Assembly: GCA_948567375.1 (NCBI GenBank)
Contig: OX419758.1
Coordinates: forward strand, 34,415,001 to 34,479,000
Reading direction: 5' to 3'
Source of the DNA: Lunularia cruciata
Taxonomy: Eukaryota; Streptophyta; Marchantiopsida; Lunulariales; Lunulariaceae
Length of the DNA stretch: 64,000 bases
A program made the position numbers and the translations under genes. This document shows, piece by piece, positions 32,706 to 43,058 of the stretch (its first letter is position 1; the number at the start of each line of letters is the position of its first letter). A model generated the notes under the pieces. That model was not told the DNA's origin. It saw only the letters and a list, made by a program, of their open reading frames with translations, and ran no database searches.

Positions 32706-34184
32706 GCGGCAATGAAGGAGAGAATGAAGTTTAGCAAGCAAAAGAAGGGATTGTTGGAGAAGCCAAGAGTGAGTTCCATGATGCAATCAACCGCATGGAA
32801 GGTGGAGACAAGCCGTGTCTGAAGTTCCCAACAGACAAGCTAGAGTATGAGCAAGAAAAAGAGGGTGCCTTGGTTTTTCCAAGGGCAGCTAAGTGAAAGA
32901 GAAATACTCAAGTTGTTGTCATCAGACCAAGCAAAGCTACAAGCAAAGAGGAGAGTTGGATAGTGAAACATCAAGGAGACAAAAATTGCATCTTTAGGTT
33001 AAGGAACCAGCCAAAGAACTACTTGCCAAAGACAAAGATATAAGAGACGATGAAGGAAAATATGAGGAAGTCGAGTATCAGTCAAGGATAGTGTGTCCTT
33101 GGTTGGTGCTTCTACAATAGAAGAAAGTGGAGTTGAAGAGTTATCATCCAAAAGTGATGGACGAGTTGGCGGTTGTAACAAAATGAGAGGAGGAATCCAT
33201 GGAGTTAAGGAGTCAACTAAGTCAAGGAGAGAAGGAAGCCGAAGAACTTTGGGCGGAAGCAATTTTTTGGAGTAAAAGCTTGGATGCCTTGAAGAAGAGC
33301 TTTGTGAAGTATAGTGATGAATTGAAGGAGAAAATGGCATGGGTCAAGATAATGAAAAGTGAAATTGTTGATACACAAGTGGAGATTATACATTCGAAGG
33401 CAAGTGCAGCAGTGATGGAGCAAGAGTTTGCAATTTTACAAAAGCGCACAACAAAGAAGGACCAAGCCTAGCAACAAGAATTAATAGAGCATAGTCAAGA
33501 GGAGGAATGATTGTGGGGATTGCTTAGAAGAGCAGAGGATCAATTAGTCCTATATAGATAAGAGAAGGAAGCACTGAAGGCTGAGTTTGAGGACTAGTTG
33601 ATGATGTATTGGAATGAATTGGAAATAGAGAGAAGTAAGGAGAAGGTAGTTTTGAGTGTGGGGTCGGATGCAATAGGAGCAATAGTGAAGGAGTTGAAAG
33701 TGATGCTCAGTACTGAAGCTAAGATTAAATTGGAGGAAGTGAGACTACATGGATTTAAGTTGCTTGTGCAAGAAACTTGGAAAAGGAAGGTGAAGGACAC
33801 TGAATTGAATAGTTTTTTGATCTATCTGAGAGATAGAGTTGATAGGAAGATGTTAGAAGTAGGAGATAATATGAGTCTTAGATTAGATTTAGTAAGATCA
33901 GATTTAGATAGACTTCATAGTAAGATGAAGGAGAAGAAGAAGTCCAAAGTGACAAAGGTGGGAGTCAGGTGTTTTTGGGTGAGTTACTTGAGACATTAGA
34001 GAAGAGTGGGTCAAAAGATAAATATGTAGATAGATTAGCTATGAGTTCAATTTTAGTTCATAATGAAGAGATAGTAGAAATAGAAGATGTAGGAGTAGTA
34101 TTAGGGAGGCCTAAAGAAGGGTAAATTCTTCAAGGAACATTAGGTTTGGAAGCCAAAGTGGAGGTTGATATTGGATCCAAGTAG
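32706..34184 (+). pseudogene. LTR-ORF C-terminal part (element F, 5' LTR)
   Basis: The linker end, coiled coil and tail are preserved; the N-terminal domain is absent because of the insertion and deletion to the left. The coiled coil runs about 33040-33600, including VEIIHSKASAAVMEQEFAIL in the frame 33199-33471. The frame 33598-33999 holds LHGFKLLVQETWKRKVKD and DRKMLEVGDNMSLRLDLVRS. The tail is out of frame and ends at TAG 34182-34184. It resembles the copy at 2734-5130 more than that of element E, so at least two LTR-ORF subfamilies are present. Confidence 0.74.
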
Positions 34185-34283
34185 TAATAGATTCAAGATT
34201 TGAAGAGGCAGATATGAAGAGGTGCAGGTTGGTAAAGTTGTTAGGAAATGGTATTTTAGTTAGTAATTGTTGATTGCTCTAAC

Positions 34284-34291
34284 TATTTAAG
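34284..34291 (+). promoter_or_regulatory. TATA-like box of element F 5' LTR
   Basis: TATTTAAG at the family position, 100 bp after the LTR-ORF stop and 660 bp before the LTR end. Confidence 0.55.
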
Positions 34292-34957
34292 GTAAGCATT
34301 TATAATTTGTTGTTTTTTAGTATTCATAGTTCTAAAGATAGATAAAGCAAAGTGTTGTATCTTAGTGCTTGTCATTTAAGCTTAATTCCAAGTATCAAGG
34401 TTGTCTGTGTGTTTGTGAGTGTTTGGAAAAATTTGAAGTACATGTCAAGGAGCTTGTTGGATGTTGGATTCCATAGCACTGATCTTCATTCTATGTGTCT
34501 GATCCTAAGTGAAGTGCAATCAAAGCAATGCCTTGACAAATTTGAGAAGAATTGTAGTGTTGGTAGTATTCTACATTTGTGAGCACAACATGAGTTTGAT
34601 GTATAGCAATTTTGATCAAGAAAGTTGTGCCTTCAGTGGAGGTGGAACTTAATTCTAAGATGAAATTGTTTTGCAATGAAGTAGCCGTCTTTAGGAGAAT
34701 CAAAATCATCATAATCAAGATTTTTTGGAAAGATTTGATGGAGTTGTGATTATGGGTTAATTTGTAAAGAGATTGTGATCAGTGCTTGTTACTCTCTTCT
34801 AGGTATGGTTTCTACCTGAGAGATTAAAGATGAACTCAAGAAGAACTAAATTCTTATTTTTTGCTTTTTAATTGACCATTTTGACTTGTATCTTTGTGGG
34901 AAAAAACTTTATTTACCTGATTACCGCAAAAGTACTTGCCGGGTTGTCACATTATTT

Positions 34958-34975
34958 TGGCACCATTGCCGGGAA
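34958..34975 (+). other. Primer-binding site of element F, tRNA-Asp type
   Basis: TGGCACCATTGCCGGGAA matches 15 of 18 positions of the complement of a plant tRNA-Asp 3' end, 6 bp after the LTR end. Confidence 0.85.
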
Positions 34976-37553
34976 TACAAATCGTGGAATGGAAGAATAT
35001 AAAGCCAAATATAAAATTGGGTGTCCAACCAATATGAATGTGTGCATCAAGAGAACAATGGGAAGAGAGAGTTTTTAAGTGAACTTCGTAGCGTGAAGAG
35101 AAGAACACCAAAAGAGCCATATCACCTTTGACAAAGCTGAGAAGGAGGCGTTGGACTTGCAACTTCTTCACAATATTCAAGAAGCCTTGAAAGACCTTAA
35201 GTAAAAGAAATGAGAGACCAAGTGGTGAGGTTACTTTGTGTCTCCAAATCCCAAGAAGAAGAAAGATACAAGCAAACAAACATGTTTGCTATGACATAGT
35301 ACATTGACTCCCACAAGAGCTGTCAAGGGAGCCAGTTTCATAGAAGAATTCATTTGTGAAAAGATAGCACAAATCTTGACAAAAGAAGAGTGCCAATATC
35401 TCCTCCATACAATTCCTTGACTTGTTCAAAGGGATCTGAAAGAGCAAATTGAAGAAATTGAGCCTCTATCTCTAACTCAAGTTGAAGTCGACATACTAGC
35501 AGAAGATCCATTTGTCAAAAAAGACCCCACCTTGAACTTGGTGAACCTTTGGACGGAATTTGACATACAAACACCAGCCAGTACCTTGGGTCCATCAAGC
35601 CCCGCATTACCATAGCCTATTGTTCAAAGTTACAAAATTACTTTGCTACCCATTACCCGACATGCCTATCAAAAGTACAAGGGGATGGAACAAGACAAAG
35701 ACCTTGATGCATTCATCAAAGAATTTTAAGTCATCTCTTTTGCCAACAAGGAGCATAATTCTGCTGACTGACTTTGAATCTTCCCAAGTCCACTCTGAAA
35801 GAAAGCTTAGAGTTGGTATAGGTATGTAACCCAAAAGTGGTTCAGAGCAACGGACTGCACAGATTTGAGAAATAATTTCCTAGAGCAATTCTAGGAAGTT
35901 GATTATGACATGAGTATCTTTGCGGCACTCAATGATTTGGACAGAGAGAAGAAGGAGAAGTTGAGAGACTATATGAGCATTTCATGGCATTATTGAACCA
36001 AGTTCCAAAGAAATCCGGTGTGATAGGTTACTCTGATGCCCAAGACATCACCTAGTTCATTGGAGGATTTTCACCAAAGATTTTTATCTTTTCCAAGGAG
36101 AAGAACCTAACTTCCTTGGACAAAATCCTCAAACATGTTGCCCAATACAAGGTGGCCCACTCATTCTTTAGAAACCAAAGAAATCTAGAGAAGAAAGGCA
36201 ATAAGCCTAGACAAAGAGCTTCTCATAGTACATCTCCTTCTTTGAAGGAATCCTCCACATCTTTTAGTTCTTCTTTGAAATCCAAAGAAAACTCAAAGCC
36301 AAGAAGAATCCAAAGGCATGGAGGAAAGAAACTATTGACACCCCTAGCAAAGACTATACATAAGACCAACAATAAGCTAGAGACTCTTATTAAAGAGTTT
36401 GCAGATTTTAAGATCTAGATGATTGGGGCAAAGGACCAAAGAAAGCCTCTTTCATGTGGCCAAGCAAATGTATAGTGCACCGGATGTGGCAAATCCGGCC
36501 ATGCCAACATGGAGTGTCTCACCCCCGCAATGAATTTCTAGTGTAGAAAATTGATTGGGTTCCAGGATGGGACCAAAGTGAAGAAAAAGGGTCAATGAAG
36601 TAACCAATGTACCAAACCTAAGAAGTAAAACCTCAAGCAAGCATATTGTATCAAGGTCAAAGGTATGGACCGAGGGAGTACAACAACAATGCTCCCCAAC
36701 AAAGACCACCAATGTGTGGCTTTAAAAGGCCTCATAATGTTGCATCAAGTGCATGTTACAATTGTGGTTCTATGGCCATTGGTTCTTGAATTGCCCTAAG
36801 CCAAGGCATCAGGTTGGGTATGTTCCATTATATGGAAATTGTAAAGGCTTGGGCCACACTAGAAATCAGTGCCCGCAACCACCTAACCCAAAGCCCCCAA
36901 TGAACTATGTATAGACCCCAGTTGAGCGTGCTACACTTCATATAAAAGGAGACATAAATGTAAATTGTAAAACACTTGAGGAGGAGAGACCTTAAGATGG
37001 AAGTCCCGTTTTGGAAGGAGAATGGCCAGACCTTGAAATTTTGAAAGTTAAAATATGCTACGGTAAGAAGAAGCATGATCCCAAAGAAGCAAGTACTACT
37101 TCTTCATCTTCACAAAAGGTGAAGAGGTTGCACCCAAAAGCTATTCTTTTTGCAAAGGAAGAGAAAATTCTAGCCAAAGCCAAAGCCAAGGCCTTGCAGA
37201 AAGAAATTAAAGAGGTGGTACAAAGAACACGTGAGATGAGTTTGGAGGAGGACACAAAGATGAACCTTCCACTTTTTCTGGTAGACATGAGATCCAAAGT
37301 AAAGGATCTAATCCAAGACAAGGTAGGTAAACCTGAAGAACCTCGGGTCAAGACCACCAATACTCTAGTCACCATCATGAAGCACCCCAAAGTGCAACTT
37401 GAACCAGGAGAGACTTCAAACCCAAAGAGAAAGGAAAAGAAGGTGAAGTTGGAGGGAGTACCCCAATATGATATTATGGTGGATTTGGCATCCACAAATG
37501 CTAATGCCGCATTTAAGAAATTGAGGGAGGACAACAAGTTGTACAAGAAATAG
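34976..37553 (+). pseudogene. Gag of GLT element F
   Basis: The frame is broken but readable in blocks. It starts with EEYKAKYKIGCPTNMNVCIK soon after the primer-binding site. A capsid-like region (35620-36060) contains RHAYQKYKGMEQDKDLDAFI and NDLDREKKEKLRDY. A basic, Ser-rich linker (36116-36418) follows. Then come three CCHC zinc knuckles: CTGCGKSGHANMEC (36476-36517), a decayed one near 36752 starting CYNCG, and NCKGLGHTRNQC near 36840. These knuckles bind the RNA genome in this protein family. The open frame 37011-37553 is a Lys-rich helical spacer with RSKVKDLIQDKVGKPEEP leading to the protease. Confidence 0.78.
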
Positions 37554-38238
37554 TTAAGTTTAGCCCTCAAGAAAGTAAGGGCGATGACCAAGATATACTT
37601 GCCCGCAATATATTGTATTGAGCAAGAGTATTTGGGATCTCTTGAAGTAGATGTGGAGATCACGGTTTGCATGATAACATCAATACCCATTGATTTGGGT
37701 TCCGGTGTAAATGTCATGACCAAGGACACTACAAATTGGTTGGGGGCCACAACCCAACCAATAACAACCAACACCTCAAAATTTCAAGTTTGTAGACCAA
37801 ACCAGGAGATGGCCTTTGGGTATGCTATTGAATATTACCATGATCATTGGAGGAGTGCCCTTCAAGTTGAATTACATTGTGTTGTGCCCAATAACCAAAA
37901 CTGGTTACCCACTATTGATCAAAAGACCTTGGTTGTACAATGCTCAAGTTGTTGTAGACTAGCACCAATAGAAGCTAAGGTTCAAGGACATCTTGTCCAA
38001 AGACTAGAAGATGGTGATTGTAAGTTGGATGAGGAGTCCTCACCTCGGGGAAATATCTTTGTTAAAAGATGAAGATGAATCCAAAAATTCATCATTGTTG
38101 TCTTCCAAAGACTCTAAAGATGAAGTCCAAGTCAATTACTTGGAGTGCTATAAGGTAGAGGTCAAAGAAAAGACCCATACAACATTACCTTGGGTGAACA
38201 TGATTTGGAGGAAGGAGTTTGGTTGGCATTCAACTTGT
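37554..38238 (+). pseudogene. Retropepsin-like protease and linker of element F
   Basis: The open frame 37584-38072 contains IPIDLGSGVNVM near 37685, matching the D-[T/S/G]-G-[S] active-site loop of plant retrotransposon aspartic proteases. LPAIYCIEQEYLGS lies just upstream. This enzyme would cut the gag-pol polyprotein. The frame then shifts into NYLECYKVEVKE, conserved with 49800-49840, and stops where element E is inserted. TSD base positions 38234-38238 are CTTGT. Confidence 0.7.
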
Positions 38239-38844
38239 AGTGGTGCCCACATTTTTTGTTTTTTTTTGTTTATTAACATTTGGGAGAAGAAGTAAGCAAA
38301 GAAAGCTAAATTGCAAAAGAAGGAATGGACAGGAGTGTCTTCGGAGGAAATCCAAAGAAGTCGACTTTGGATCCGATGATGGAGGTACTTAGGAGAGGAG
38401 TACGAAGAAAGAAGGCCAAAGAGCATTGTCTTTGGATTGGGAAGCAAAGGCCGATACGAAGACTATCTAACAACCTTGGTACATGGCAAGAAAGTACACT
38501 TCAAGAAATAGTGGAGGCAAAAGAAGCATGTCTTAACAATGACAAGACATGAACACGTAGAAGAAGGGGACATCAATTTTGAAATCAATTGAAGAATGAT
38601 TGCAATTTGGGGTAATAAAAAAATTGCAATTGTGCAAGGACAAGATATAAATATAAAATTGCAATTGCGCAAGGACAAGTTGAATATGTCAAGTAGATTT
38701 CCAATCCCTTTGAGTAGTCATCCTGCAATAATGCGTGTTAGGAAGCCAATTGAGAGTGAAATTTTCCAAAATCTAGAAGGGATTAGAGTGTCTTGTCCAT
38801 GAGAAGGAATAGTTTTCCAGTGCCAAAGAACAAGAGAGCAGATC

Positions 38845-41179
38845 ATGGCACAGAAGGTCACAAATGCTCTGGCAATGCAAAGTTTTGCAATTTGTAGGTT
38901 GGACATTGTAGCAAGAATTGAAGTCTTGAAAAGACTTCATATTACTTTCTTAGCATGGAACTGAAATTTCAGTTTCCCAGGAGTCATGGCAGAGATAGCT
39001 GTTAGTAATTGTGAGGAAGGCCCCAAAGTCAAGGGGAAGAGAGGAAATCCGGCTCAATGGACTTAGTTGGATTGGAGGTTAGTGTTGGGGAAGGAAGCAG
39101 GAGAACCGACAGGGATCACCTTCTATCAAAAGTGTGATGCTGCAAAGGAGACAGCGGAGATCCAAAATTTGTTCTTCGCTCCGTGTACAACAAATGGTTA
39201 CAAGGTGGAGTCCTATCGGGACCCAATTAAAAAAAGTATCATGGGGACAATAATGGCCATGTTCAAACTAGAACAAACTACTTACGTGAACATGCAGCAG
39301 GTGGTCTTTTTCCACCAGATGTTTGCAAGAGTGAAGGTGAACAGGGCAAAGTGTTTTCACCAACAAACAAGGCAGATGGTGGTCAATTGGAGGACAAGTT
39401 CACCTCCACATTATTTTGCAGCGTTTGCAGCACACTTTTACTTTAGTTTGAACTTGCTAACAGCAGAGGAGAGGCGTTGCATGGTGTCACATTTCCATCT
39501 TGATTTGAGACAAGAAGCGGATGAAGAAGAGCAACAATATATGGCACACTTGCGAGCTAGTGATGATCACTTCTTGAGGACGGGACAATGGAAGAAGTCA
39601 CAAGCCCAAAGAAGATGAAGCGCAGTAAACCCAAAGATGCAAAGTCTACTCTAGCACAAAGGAAGACCCAAAGACTGGTTCTGCAAAGGAAGAAGATGGT
39701 GAAAGAAGCACTATCAGAAACCGAGTCTGAAGGGGAGAAAGTCTCGAGGAGAGGACTCAAGAGAAGATGAACTCACTTTACAGAGTGAGGAATCTAGAAG
39801 TGAGAGTGAGGGGGAATACAAGGTTCAGCAATTGGTAGGAGTGGGTGAAGCTTATCATGCAATGATTGACAATGTACCAGGAAAGACAAATCATTGCGTA
39901 GCCTTAGATGTGGAAGAGAAGAGGGCTGAAAGATGGAAGGAGAACCCTACAGGGCCGATTTTAGTAGGTAAGGAAGAAGGAAGCTCGGAAGTAGTGTCTC
40001 AGAAGATACAAAGATTGCAACTTTGGCAAAAGGAGCTGATGGAAGAGGCAAAGTACAAAGATGGGGCCAAAGACAAAGAGAACTTTGGCGGAATACAATA
40101 TCTATCAAAGGTTGTCACTCCATTGTTGGAACTGTTGAAGGAGCACCAGAAGGTAATTCCCCAAGATCGTATGAAGGTGACAAATGAGTTGCAGGTGGTG
40201 AAGTACCTGCATGTTGAAGTAAAAAGTTTGCAGGAGCGTGTAGTCCAAAGAGACGAGGAAGTTGAAGAACTTTGGGTGGATGCAGTCTTGAAGAAGAAGA
40301 CTTTCAAGAAGTTGCAAGAGAGTTTTGAGTCAAGAGGTAAGGAAATGTAGAAGCAAGCCAAAGAATTGGAAGAGAAGGCAATGTTGCTGACCAAGATGAA
40401 ACAAGAGGTCAGTGATGTGAGCATCGAGAGTACTCATGTGAAGGCGATGGCCGTAATAATGGAGCAGGAGTTGGAAAGCTTGAGGAAGAGTGCAGCCAGG
40501 AAGGATCAAGCATGACAAAGAGAGTTGGCAGTTAGGCATCAAGAAGAAGAAAGATTGCATGAGCTATAACAAAGTGTTGAGTTACAGAGTTCACGGTATG
40601 CGGAGGAGAAGAAGATGCTCACTACTGAGTACAAAGATGAGTTGAAGATGTACTGTGAAGAGCTGAAGGAGAGCAATCTCAAGGTTATGAGTCGGAATCA
40701 GGAGGAGAAGTTGCAGGAAAGTTGCGAGCAATCTTGAGCACAAAGGCTAAGGGAGATTGGAAGAAGCACGTCTACACAAGTTAAAGTTGCTTGTGCAAGA
40801 AACTCATAAGAGGAAAGCCAACAATGCGGATATGAACACTTTATTGATCCAATTAAGGGAGCGAGTAGATCAAAGATGTTGGAAGTAGGAGACAATGTCT
40901 ATCTCAGATTAAATTTAGTCAAGTCAGAGTTAGAGAGAATTATGAGTAGTGTGACCAAGGAGAGGAAGTCCGATGTTGCACATTCGGAATTCAGGTGTCT
41001 TCAGACTTATTATTTGACACATTAGAGAAGAGTGGGTTGCAAGATAAAGAAGTAGATGGATTACCCATGAACTCAATTGTAGATTGTAGAGAACAAATAG
41101 TAGAAATAGTGAAGGAAAAGTAATAGGAAAATCATTGGGTTTGAAAGCCGATGACGAGGCAGACATTGGATCGGGGTAG
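38845..41179 (+). pseudogene. LTR-ORF (element E, 5' LTR)
   Basis: About 778 codons from ATG 38845 (MAQKVTNALAMQSFAICRLD) to TAG 41177-41179. The open frame 39067-39618 covers most of the N-terminal domain without a stop: WRLVLGKEAG, TTNGYKVESYRDPIKKSIM, FFHQMFARVKVN, PHYFAAFAAHFYFSLNLL and VSHFHLDLRQEADEEEQQ. The linker (39588-39960) is Lys/Ser/Glu-rich. The frame 39832-40350 starts the coiled coil. The tail is broken, with LKADDEADIGSG at the end. No catalytic motif is evident. The conserved aromatic/His block could be a folded interaction domain; a distant link to the uncharacterised plant transposon proteins of Athila-type elements is possible but untested. Confidence 0.8.
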
Positions 41180-41295
41180 AAACAGATTTGAGATTTGAAT
41201 AGGGAGATATGAAGGGTTGCATTGTCAATTTGGATCTATAGGTATGAAGAGTTGTTATAGAATGGTATTTTTGTTAGAATTATTGTTTGCTTCAC

Positions 41296-41303
41296 TATTT
41301 AAA
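41296..41303 (+). promoter_or_regulatory. TATA-like box of element E 5' LTR
   Basis: TATTTAAA followed by GGTGGCATTTGCAGTG lies 117 bp after the LTR-ORF stop. Transcription from here would run through gag-pol and into the 3' LTR, so only the 3' copy of the LTR-ORF would be on the genomic RNA. Confidence 0.65.
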
Positions 41304-41968
41304 GGTGGCATTTGCAGTGTTATGTTGTCCAGTATTCATATTCTTGAAGATAGATAAAGCAAAGTGCTGATTTTAGTGCTCATTGCTTGAGCTTGATTTT
41401 GAGTATCAAATTTTTGTGTGTGGAGAATTTCAAAGTGCAAGTCAGTGTGCTTGTTGGATGTTGGATTCTGCAGCCTTGATCTTCATTTTATGTGTGTGAT
41501 CCTAAGTGTAGTGCAATCAAAGCAATGCCTTGACAGATCTGAGAGGAATTGTAGTGTTGGTAGTATTCTGCATTTATGAGTGCAACGCAAAGTTGATGTG
41601 AAGCAATTTTGATCAAGGAAGTTGTGCCTTCAGTATAGGGGTGGAACACAATTCTGAGGCAAAGTCGTTCTTGTAGTGAAGTGTTGTCTTTGGGAGAATC
41701 TGAATCATCACAATCAAGATTTTTTTGGACAGAATTTGCTATGTTGTGATATGGGTGTGTGTATTTGTGACAAGTTGTCGAGATTATGAGCTTGTTACTG
41801 TCTTTTGGGTGTGGTTTCTACTTGAGAGATTAAAGAGGAAATCAAGAAGAACTACATGTTACTATTTGACTTTGTATTTGGACATTTCTGACCTGTATCT
41901 CTATAAGAACAAACTTTACTTACCTAATTACCGCAAAAGTGATATTTGCCGAGTTGTCACATGATTTT

Positions 41969-41986
41969 TGGCACCGCTGCTGGGGA
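41969..41986 (+). other. Primer-binding site of element E, tRNA-Asp type
   Basis: TGGCACCGCTGCTGGGGA matches 15 of 18 positions of the complement of a plant tRNA-Asp 3' end, 7 bp after the LTR end. Confidence 0.88.
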
Positions 41987-43058
41987 TACAAACTCGGAAT
42001 TGGAAGAATACAAAGCCAATCTCAAAAGTGGGCGTCAAAGCAATAAGAGTGTTTGCATCAAGAGAACAAAGAGAATTCTCCACAAAGAGAAGAGAAGAGA
42101 GAATTCAAAGACAAATGTTGCATTGTGAAGGAGAAGAACATTTGAAGATCCAATCTACTTTTGACAAAACCAAACAAGAGGCGTTGGACTTTCAAGTTCT
42201 CCACAAAGTTCAAGAAGCTTTGCAAGGACTTGAACAAAAGAAACGCAATGGAGGGTGGTAAGGCTACTTTTTGTCCCCCTCTTCCAAGAAGAAGAAAGAC
42301 TCGAGCGGGCAGACATATTCATTATGACCTAGTACACCGACTTCCCCTAAAGTTGTAAAGGAAGTTGAGTTCATTAAGAAGTTTGTTTGCAAAAAGACTG
42401 CACAAACACTTATGGAAGAAGAGTGTCAACATCTTTTATGCACGATTCTTTGGTTGTCTCAAAGGAATTTTGAAGAACACTTGGAAGGTGTTGAACCTCT
42501 TACTTCTATTTGGGTTGAAGTCGACACAACCAGAGAAGAAGAAATTGTCAAAGAAGACCCCACTTTGAACTTGACTAATTGGAACCCTTGGGCCAACAAC
42601 ACGGCGTCCATACCAAGCAGCTCCTTGGTTCCCTCAAGTTCAAACTTACCACAGCTGATTCCGCCGAGCTGAACAATGACTTTGTTACTTGTGACCCGAC
42701 ATGCCTATCAGAAGTATAAGAGGACAGAACAAGACAAAGATCTTGATGAATTTATCAAAGAATTCAAAGTCATTTCCTTTGCCAACAAGGAACATGACTC
42801 TATGGATCATCTGTGGATTTTCCCAAGTCTGCTCCAAAAGAAAGCTTGGAGCTAGTATACCCATGTAACTCAAAAGGGGTTCACACCAGCAAACTGGGCA
42901 GACTTACAAAATGGCTTCTTGGAATGATTTTGGGAAGTGGATTATGATACGAGTGTCTTTGTAGCACTTAATGATTTGGACCAAGGGAAGAAGGAAAAGT
43001 TGAGAGATTACTCCAAGTGGTTCATGACCCTATTGAACCAAGTTCTAAAACAATCCGG
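41987..43058 (+). pseudogene. Gag of element E, first part
   Basis: It begins with ELEEYKANLKSGRQSNKSVC in one frame, then runs through several frameshifts. The capsid-like region near 42690-43058 holds RHAYQKYKRTEQDKDLDEFI, ANWADLQNGFLE and NDLDQGKKEKLRDYSKWF. The frame is cut at 43058 inside NQVLKQSG by the inserted 2.8-kb element and resumes at 45835. Confidence 0.72.

Larger units (their letters stand above)
32706..34951 (+). mobile_element. 5' LTR of GLT element F, left part missing
   Basis: It starts inside the LTR-ORF right after the inserted pyrimidine-rich element and ends GGGTTGTCACA at 34951. A primer-binding site follows 6 bp later and element F gag after that. It carries a TATTTAAG box at 34284-34291. 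About the first 1.4 kb of the LTR is missing. Confidence 0.82.
38239..41961 (+). mobile_element. 5' LTR of element E (3,723 bp)
   Basis: It is bounded by the target duplication on the left and the primer-binding site on the right. It contains a leader of about 600 bp, the LTR-ORF, a purine-rich block (AGGGAGATATGAAGGG), a TATTTAAA box and a right end of about 650 bp. The same order is found in the 3' LTR once its insertion is removed. Confidence 0.9.

Noticed and set aside
38845-41179. A retroviral-type envelope gene in the env position.
   Set aside because: I see no signal peptide, membrane anchor, furin-type site or cysteine pattern of envelope proteins. The content is helical, acidic and coiled-coil.
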